The notes under the pieces were generated by a model. That model was not told the DNA's origin, made no database searches, and saw only the letters and a program-made list of their open reading frames with translations. A stretch of 32,376 nt of DNA, taken from Anaerolineae bacterium (GTDB taxonomy: Bacteria; Chloroflexota; Anaerolineae; J102). The translations under genes and the position numbers were made by a program. The stretch is from assembly GCA_015485435.1 (NCBI GenBank), contig WFTO01000446.1, positions 1-32,376 of the forward strand, read 5' to 3'. Positions 26,885-32,376 of the stretch are shown here, in pieces. The first letter of the stretch is position 1, and every line of letters starts with the position of its first letter.

Positions 26885-27661
26885 ATGATGCGTCGTATCG
26901 ATAATACGGTCCCTTCCGCACCAATCGCATATTCACAGCCGGATGAATCCCTGCCTGAAGAACGGCAATTATTGCCAAGCTTCGGCAATGTGAAGCTTGT
27001 TTGGTTTGTCTATGGCGTATTTGGGCTGTTGCTTTTAATTACCTTTGGGTTTGTTACATTCCAGCCCATCAAGGTCCTGCCGCGTGTGCGTCTTGCCCCG
27101 GGATATATCCTCACCGATCAAGATGGGAACACCGTAAACAATGAACAGTTTCGAGGGAAATTAACGCTTTACAATTTCACCTATACGCGTTGTCAGCCAC
27201 CTGATTGTCGTCAACTGGACGCAACCATGAAGGAAATCCAGGATCGCATCCAGGAAGCTGAAACCTATGGGCTTCCCGTTGAATTTGTGACCATTTCCTT
27301 TGATCCTGCCTACGACACGCCCGCGGTTCTGAAAGCTCATGCCGAGGACATCGGCGCTGACACCAGCACATGGCATTTTCTGACCAGCGATGACCCGAAA
27401 CAGGTGAAACGGGTGGTAGGGACAGGTTTTCAGGTTTATTTCAAGGAACGTGGGGATGGTGATTTTGAATTTATCCCCACCATGATTCTGGTCGATGGCT
27501 GGGGCATTGTGCGTGGCATTTATAACGGGCGCGTCTATTTGCCGGAGACAGAACGTATTCTCAGCCATTTCAACGTTGTAGCTGGCGAGGCGGCTTTTAG
27601 CAAAGGCGCCAATCGTGTAGGCTATGAAGCGGCGCACCTCTTCCTGTGTTACGCAGATTGA
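26885..27661 (+). CDS. Divergent Sco1/SenC-like thioredoxin-fold protein
   Basis: TM anchor then LAPGYILTDQDGNTVNNEQFRGKLTLYNFTYTRCQPPDCRQLDATMKEIQ; CxxxxC rather than CxxxC. Confidence 0.85.
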   Translation: MMRRIDNTVPSAPIAYSQPDESLPEERQLLPSFGNVKLVWFVYGVFGLLLLITFGFVTFQPIKVLPRVRLAPGYILTDQDGNTVNNEQFRGKLTLYNFTYTRCQPPDCRQLDATMKEIQDRIQEAETYGLPVEFVTISFDPAYDTPAVLKAHAEDIGADTSTWHFLTSDDPKQVKRVVGTGFQVYFKERGDGDFEFIPTMILVDGWGIVRGIYNGRVYLPETERILSHFNVVAGEAAFSKGANRVGYEAAHLFLCYAD

Positions 27662-27692
27662 CTTCTTTATTTTCGGAGGTTCTTCTTTAATT

Positions 27693-28298
27693 ATGACTGG
27701 AAAAGTGAAATGGATCCTTGGTATCGCCGTGGTGGCTATCCTGCTCTTTTTCATCGCTTATTTCGTGGGCGTGCGACTACGTCCATACTCCTATCACGGC
27801 ATGTTGATGCAATCCACCGAACCCCCTGGCGATTTCACATTGATCGATCACAACGGCAACCGCATGCACCTCTCTGACTACGAGGGGAAATGGGTCATTC
27901 TCTATTATGGCTATACGTTTTGTCCTGATGTGTGCCCTACAACCATGTTGCAGTTGGGTCGCATGATGCCTTTATTGGGCAAGAAGGCGGACGATGTCCA
28001 GGTGTTCATGATCTCGGTCGATCCAGAACGCGATACACCGGAACGGTTGAAAGAGTATGTGACCTATTTCCATCCCAGTTTTATTGGGCTCACCGGCACG
28101 CCCGACGAGATAGCTGATGCCGCCGCTCCCTTTGGCATATATTACAAAAAGCAGGAGGTGGAGGGCGCCAGTGGTTATCTTATGGATCACACCGCCAGCG
28201 TGACCGTCTTGGGCCCCGATGGACGCGTGCGCTTGATATGGCCCTATGGAACCACCTCGGAGGAAATGGCTGAGGATTTATTACACCTGATGCGCTAA
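27693..28298 (+). CDS. Sco1/SenC/PrrC family copper chaperone
   Basis: FTLIDHNGNRMHLSDYEGKWVILYYGYTFCPDVCPTTM, SVDPERDTPERLKEYV, LMDHTASVTVLGPDG (Cu-ligand His present). Confidence 0.94.
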   Translation: MTGKVKWILGIAVVAILLFFIAYFVGVRLRPYSYHGMLMQSTEPPGDFTLIDHNGNRMHLSDYEGKWVILYYGYTFCPDVCPTTMLQLGRMMPLLGKKADDVQVFMISVDPERDTPERLKEYVTYFHPSFIGLTGTPDEIADAAAPFGIYYKKQEVEGASGYLMDHTASVTVLGPDGRVRLIWPYGTTSEEMAEDLLHLMR

Positions 28299-28453
28299 AC
28301 GTCCTAAAACCGATTCCCAGGGGTGAGGATTGTCGGCCTGTTTCGTCATCCTCATCCCTCCAATGCGCCTGGCGTCGAATGTGACGTCAGGCGTCGCCGT
28401 GGTCAAGAGTCTTGATACATTGGCTTGCTATCTCGGTCTTGATGTGACGCTGT

Positions 28454-28693
28454 TCAGGGAGTTGGGGTTGGCGTGGGTAAAGGGCTAACCGGCGTAGGCA
28501 GAGGGCTTTCGGTGGGATTCGCCAGTCCGGCCGGCTCTTCTTCACTACCCTGCAAAGGTAATGATTGTTTAAATTGAGTGGGGGTTGGGGGCGCGACCGT
28601 GGGAACTTCTGTGGGCGTGGCTTTCTTTCCGCATGCAGCCAGAAGCAGGATGATCAGGGAAAGGATTATTAACAACAACAACGCTTTTCTCAT
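28454..28693 (-). CDS. Small Pro/Thr-rich lipoprotein
   Basis: MRKALLLLIILSLIILLLAACGKK lipobox; tail LPTPVSPLPTPTPTP. Confidence 0.65.
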   Translation of the reverse strand: MRKALLLLIILSLIILLLAACGKKATPTEVPTVAPPTPTQFKQSLPLQGSEEEPAGLANPTESPLPTPVSPLPTPTPTP

Positions 28694-28709
28694 AGTGCCT
28701 CCTAAAAAC

Positions 28710-29765
28710 TTATCTTACCACCAAAATGCCTTGCTCATCAACCACGCGACCAATGACCCACAACTGGACTCCTTGGTCTCGCGCTGCTTCTTGAACGCTT
28801 TTCGCATCCTCTGGCGCAAAAGCCATGAGCAATCCACCGGAGGTTTCGGGACCAAAACATAGCATGTGCTCCCATTCTTCAAGGGATGGATCCAAGGTGG
28901 CATGCGGACCATAGAACAACTTATTGTCAAAGGCGCCTCCGGGGAACGTCCATGCTTCTCCCAAACGTTTAGCGCCAGGATACCAGGGCAACGCATCAAA
29001 CTCGATGACAAATCCCACCTCAGATTGCTCTGCGATCTCCCAGCCATGTCCAAGCAGACCGAAGCCGGTGACATCGGTCATGGCATGGACATGATGCGCA
29101 AGCGCCAGCTCACTGGCGCGACGATTCAGCATGAGCATGCCTTCGGTTACCGCCGCGATCTCAGCATGGGTGGCACTATCCCGCATCAAGCCCGTGGTGA
29201 TGACGCCCGCTCCCAACGGTTTGCTCAACAGGAGCACATCGCCCGGTTGGGCGCCGCGCTTTCGAATGAGCTGCTGGGGATGCACCATGCCCACGGCGAC
29301 AAGGCCGTATTTGGGTTCTTCATCCTGGATCGTATGGCCACCGACGATAGGAATGCCGGCTTCGCGAGCTTTACTGGCGCCACCGCGGATAATCTCAGCG
29401 CCGATCTCAATAGGCAGCTTTTTCGGTAGAGCCGCCACATTTAAGGCCAGAATCGGGCGCGCGCCCATGGCGTAGATGTCGCTCAAGCTGTTTGCTGCGG
29501 CAATGGCGCCATAAGCGAAAGGGTCATCTACGATTGGTGTGAAGAAATCCAGTGTAATCACGATGGCCATGTGGTCATCGATCTGGTAGATCGCGGCGTC
29601 ATCCGCAATGTCCAAACCGACCAGAAGGCCATCGAAGCTGTCGTTAGCATAGATTTCTTGAATTGGGCGCAGAACCTGCGCCAGGGCCTCAGCGGCCAGC
29701 TTGCTAGCTCACCCCGCACAGGTTGCGAGGCTCGTCAGCCGAATCTTTTCGATGTCGGTCATCAT
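28710..29765 (-). CDS. selD: Selenide, water dikinase, with in-frame UGA read as Sec at codon 19
   Basis: In-frame extension past track start: MMTDIEKIRLTSLATCAG-U-ASKLAAEALAQVLRPIQEIYANDSFDGLLVGLDIADDAAIYQ; UGA at 29711-29709; downstream SelD motifs FFTPIVDDPFAYGAIAAANSLSDIYAMG, VGGHTIQDEEPKYGL, DVTGFGLLGHGWE. Confidence 0.9.
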
Positions 29766-29860
29766 GTTTTTTCCAAATAAAAGGATGTTGGCAGAATGAT
29801 AGCAGATGCGAAGAGAACGCCCCAAATATCATCCAAGTTATCGTCGGAGAAGACAGTCAC

Positions 29861-30940
29861 TTACGGCGACTTGGTCGTTGCTTCAAACACGACAATGGCC
29901 GCGGGATCGATGGCCAATGCGACCTTTTCGCCAGGACGCGCGCGGCAGCTCATGCCTGCAAGTTCAAACGACAGTAAGGTTTTTCCGTCGGGGGCAAGAA
30001 GCTGAACATGGGTGTGCGCACCGCGGAAGGAACGGTGAATGAGGGTGAAGGTCAACACATTGATTTCCGCATGGGAGGGATGAGCTCTCTGTGCGGCCTC
30101 AGGACGAATCACCATGGTGAGCCGGTCTCCTACGTGCAATCCCTGAGGAAGCTCCGCTACATGAAGCTCTCCGAAAGAGGTCGCGACAATAGGTGGGGTC
30201 AGAAAGATCAGCCTGCCCGTAAGAATGTTGGTCATGCCTAAAAAACGAGCAGCGAAGGGGGTAGCCGGATGCAAATATATGGCCTCCGGCGTGCCTTGTT
30301 GCTCAATCCGCCCCTCTCGCATCAATACCACACGGTCGGCCACAGCGAAGGCCTCTAGCTGATCGTGCGTCACATAAATGGCCGTCTGGCCAAGTTGGGT
30401 GAGGATATCCCTTAGCTCGATCAGAAGCTGGTCTCGCAAAGTGCGGTCCAGAGCGCCAAGGGGTTCATCCAACATAAGCAGGCGTGGTTCCGGCGCCAGG
30501 CTTCGAGCCAGGGCTACACGTTGCTGTTGACCGCCACTCAATTCAAATACCTGTCGATCTTCATATCCCTCCATCTCCACCAGCGTCAATAATTCCTGCA
30601 CGCGAGCGCGTGCATCAGCTTGCGACCATCCACGCATTTTCAATCCGAAAGCGATATTCTCGCCAACCGTCATGTGGGGAAAAAGCACATAGTCCTGAAA
30701 CATCAATCCAAAATCCCGCCGATGGCTTGGGATATGGGTGATTTCCTTTCCTTCCAGAAAAAGTTGACCCTGGTCAGGTTGTTCCAGACCTGCAATGATC
30801 CGCAAAAGCGTGGTTTTTCCGCAACCGCTGGGGCCAAGCAGGCAAAGGACCTCGCCGCGCGCGACGTCGAGGCTGACATCGCGCAATACGAGGACGTCAT
30901 CAAACGCTTTGGAGACATTCGTGATCGTAAGAAAGGTCAT
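29861..30940 (-). CDS. ABC transporter ATP-binding protein with TOBE domain (PotA/FbpC/CysA type)
   Basis: GPSGCGKTT Walker A, LSGGQQQRVALARSL signature, LLMLDEPLGALD Walker B, C-terminal TOBE-like segment. Confidence 0.94.
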   Translation of the reverse strand: MTFLTITNVSKAFDDVLVLRDVSLDVARGEVLCLLGPSGCGKTTLLRIIAGLEQPDQGQLFLEGKEITHIPSHRRDFGLMFQDYVLFPHMTVGENIAFGLKMRGWSQADARARVQELLTLVEMEGYEDRQVFELSGGQQQRVALARSLAPEPRLLMLDEPLGALDRTLRDQLLIELRDILTQLGQTAIYVTHDQLEAFAVADRVVLMREGRIEQQGTPEAIYLHPATPFAARFLGMTNILTGRLIFLTPPIVATSFGELHVAELPQGLHVGDRLTMVIRPEAAQRAHPSHAEINVLTFTLIHRSFRGAHTHVQLLAPDGKTLLSFELAGMSCRARPGEKVALAIDPAAIVVFEATTKSP

Positions 30941-31099
30941 ATGCATCTTGTTGGTGGTCATGCAGGACTATCCAGGGGATTGTAATTCAGAGAATCGATT
31001 CCGGTCAAAGCAGTTGACGCTTCTTTCGCAAAAAAGTCGGGTTCGCCATATAATGACAATAACGAGTTTGATCAATTCCTTTCCTCAGGAGCCGTAATC

Positions 31100-31975
31100 A
31101 TGGCCTACCACGAGACGTTCCTCACCGCATTTGATGAGACCCCCATTTTCCTGAGAGAGTGGACGCCCGATGACCGTCCGCCACGGGCAGTGCTGATGAT
31201 TGTCCATGGTTTGGCCGAACATGCAGGCCGATACCAACATGTCGTTGACGCCTTTTTGGCGCAGGATTATGCGATTTTCGGCCATGATCATCGGGGATTC
31301 GGCAAATCTGGGGGCCTTCGAGGTCATTGGGAACACTTCGATGACGTCCTCCGGGACATGAAACAAGTCGTTGAATATGCAAAATCACGATATCCCGATC
31401 ATCCATTCGGCATGTTCGCCCACAGCATGGGGGGCACTATCGGCATTCACTACCTTTATCGGTATGACGCGTTTGAGGCGGCGGTGATCTCAGCGCCCGG
31501 GCTTGGGCCTGGCCCTGATCAAAACCAGGTTCTCCTGAGGCTCACCCCCCTTCTGGCTCGCATTATCCCCCGAAAGCCCATCGATCGCGGCGAACCAGAG
31601 GAATATCGGCTCAGTCATGATCCTTCGCAAGCCGCAGCCTGGAAGGCCGATTCGCTCGTCCATCCTTATGTCACGCCACGCTGGGCCATCGAATATCTCA
31701 ATGCCGCCAAGGCCGCCAAAGACCTGCTCGCCAAGCTTTCGATTCCCCTATTGGTGGTCATGGGCGAGGAGGACGTGACCGTTGACACTGGTCTGATCCG
31801 TGAGGCCGTTGCAAAGGCCGGTCCGAATGTGACCTTTTTCATCTACCCTGGAGCCTATCATGAGGTTCACAACGAAATTTCCGAGATACGGAACGCCATG
31901 CTTACACAGACGGTCAGCTGGATGAATCAATCGCTGTTTTCGGCTGAGGCCTCCACTGTTTCCTCTGAGGCATAA
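31100..31975 (+). CDS. Alpha/beta hydrolase, monoacylglycerol lipase-like (Hydrolase_4)
   Basis: IVHGLAEHAGRYQHVVDAFLAQDYAIFGHDHRGFGKSGG, FAHSMGGTIG nucleophile elbow, GAYHEVHNE. Confidence 0.93.
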   Translation: MAYHETFLTAFDETPIFLREWTPDDRPPRAVLMIVHGLAEHAGRYQHVVDAFLAQDYAIFGHDHRGFGKSGGLRGHWEHFDDVLRDMKQVVEYAKSRYPDHPFGMFAHSMGGTIGIHYLYRYDAFEAAVISAPGLGPGPDQNQVLLRLTPLLARIIPRKPIDRGEPEEYRLSHDPSQAAAWKADSLVHPYVTPRWAIEYLNAAKAAKDLLAKLSIPLLVVMGEEDVTVDTGLIREAVAKAGPNVTFFIYPGAYHEVHNEISEIRNAMLTQTVSWMNQSLFSAEASTVSSEA

Positions 31976-31992
31976 TCCGCGGGCGAGGGCCA

Positions 31993-32376
31993 TCATGCGA
32001 TGTGCAATAGCAACCCTTTCAGATAGGCTCCTTCCGGAAAACTCAAAAGCACAGGGTGATCGGGCCCCTGAGAAAACCGGGCGATGATGCGAGCGTCTCT
32101 TTTTGCATCTAAAGCTGCGCCAAAGAGAATTTTTTGAAAGAGATCCTCATCAACCAGCCCGGAGCAGGAAAAGGTGGCGAGCAGTCCTCCTGGGCGTAGA
32201 AGGCGCATTGCCAGCCAGTTGATATCTTTATACCCGCGGGTCGCTCGGTGAAGATGACGTCGTGACGTGGCAAATTTGGGGGGATCCAAAATGATGAGAT
32301 CGAACATGCGCCCGGCGTCTCGCCAGCGACGCAACTGTTGAAAGACGTCTGCTTGTATGTTTTCCCACTGGGAGGG
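31993..32376 (-). CDS. RlmI-like class I SAM-dependent rRNA methyltransferase, N-terminus off the window
   Basis: In frame to edge ([73 protein letters not shown]). Confidence 0.88.
   Translation of the reverse strand, partial: PSQWENIQADVFQQLRRWRDAGRMFDLIILDPPKFATSRRHLHRATRGYKDINWLAMRLLRPGGLLATFSCSGLVDEDLFQKILFGAALDAKRDARIIARFSQGPDHPVLLSFPEGAYLKGLLLHIA

Noticed and set aside
27161-27754. 197-aa minus-strand ORF opposite the Sco genes
   Set aside because: Antisense to two supported Sco-family genes.
28320-28420. Imperfect inverted repeats between the convergent Sco and lipoprotein genes
   Set aside because: Arms are mismatched and lack a T-tract; possibly a bidirectional terminator but not firm enough to call.
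1-32376. CRISPR arrays, transposases/IS elements, prophage genes, rRNA
   Set aside because: No regularly spaced direct repeats, transposase or integrase motifs, or rRNA sequence were seen on either strand.

Overview
Chromosomal window with a gene content that looks Chloroflexi-like (inference from protein style only). It is densely coded, with about 26 supportable protein genes, one tRNA-Glu(CTC) with a consensus promoter and terminator, and several small ORFs absent from the supplied track. Left part, minus strand: compact operon Dam methylase -> DHH/CBS/CCA-adding fusion -> split TrkA pair -> TrkH -> HDAC-like deacetylase -> MalQ. A GT39 glycosyltransferase, an OmpR-type response regulator and a patatin lipase follow. 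Middle, plus strand: tRNA-Glu, citrate synthase, HExxH membrane protein, three FHA proteins, NUDIX, GT4. Right part: an MBOAT operon, peptide deformylase, exosortase + EpsI, two tandem Sco-like proteins, SelD, an ABC ATPase, an alpha/beta hydrolase and a partial RlmI-like methyltransferase. Two observations stand out. (1) An unannotated 38-aa single-TM microprotein ending in WMYQGF lies immediately upstream of an MBOAT gene that lacks its own C-terminal motif. This is the architecture of a DltX-like 'acyl shuttle', but with no dlt genes nearby. (2) selD reads through an in-frame TGA exactly at the catalytic Sec/Cys position (LTSLATCAG-U-ASKL), so the ORF track truncates a likely selenoprotein. 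Other leads are a 37-aa ORF with a very strong Shine-Dalgarno next to a perfect 15-bp hairpin, a Sco paralogue that has lost its copper-ligand His, and an exosortase/EpsI pair with no visible substrate.
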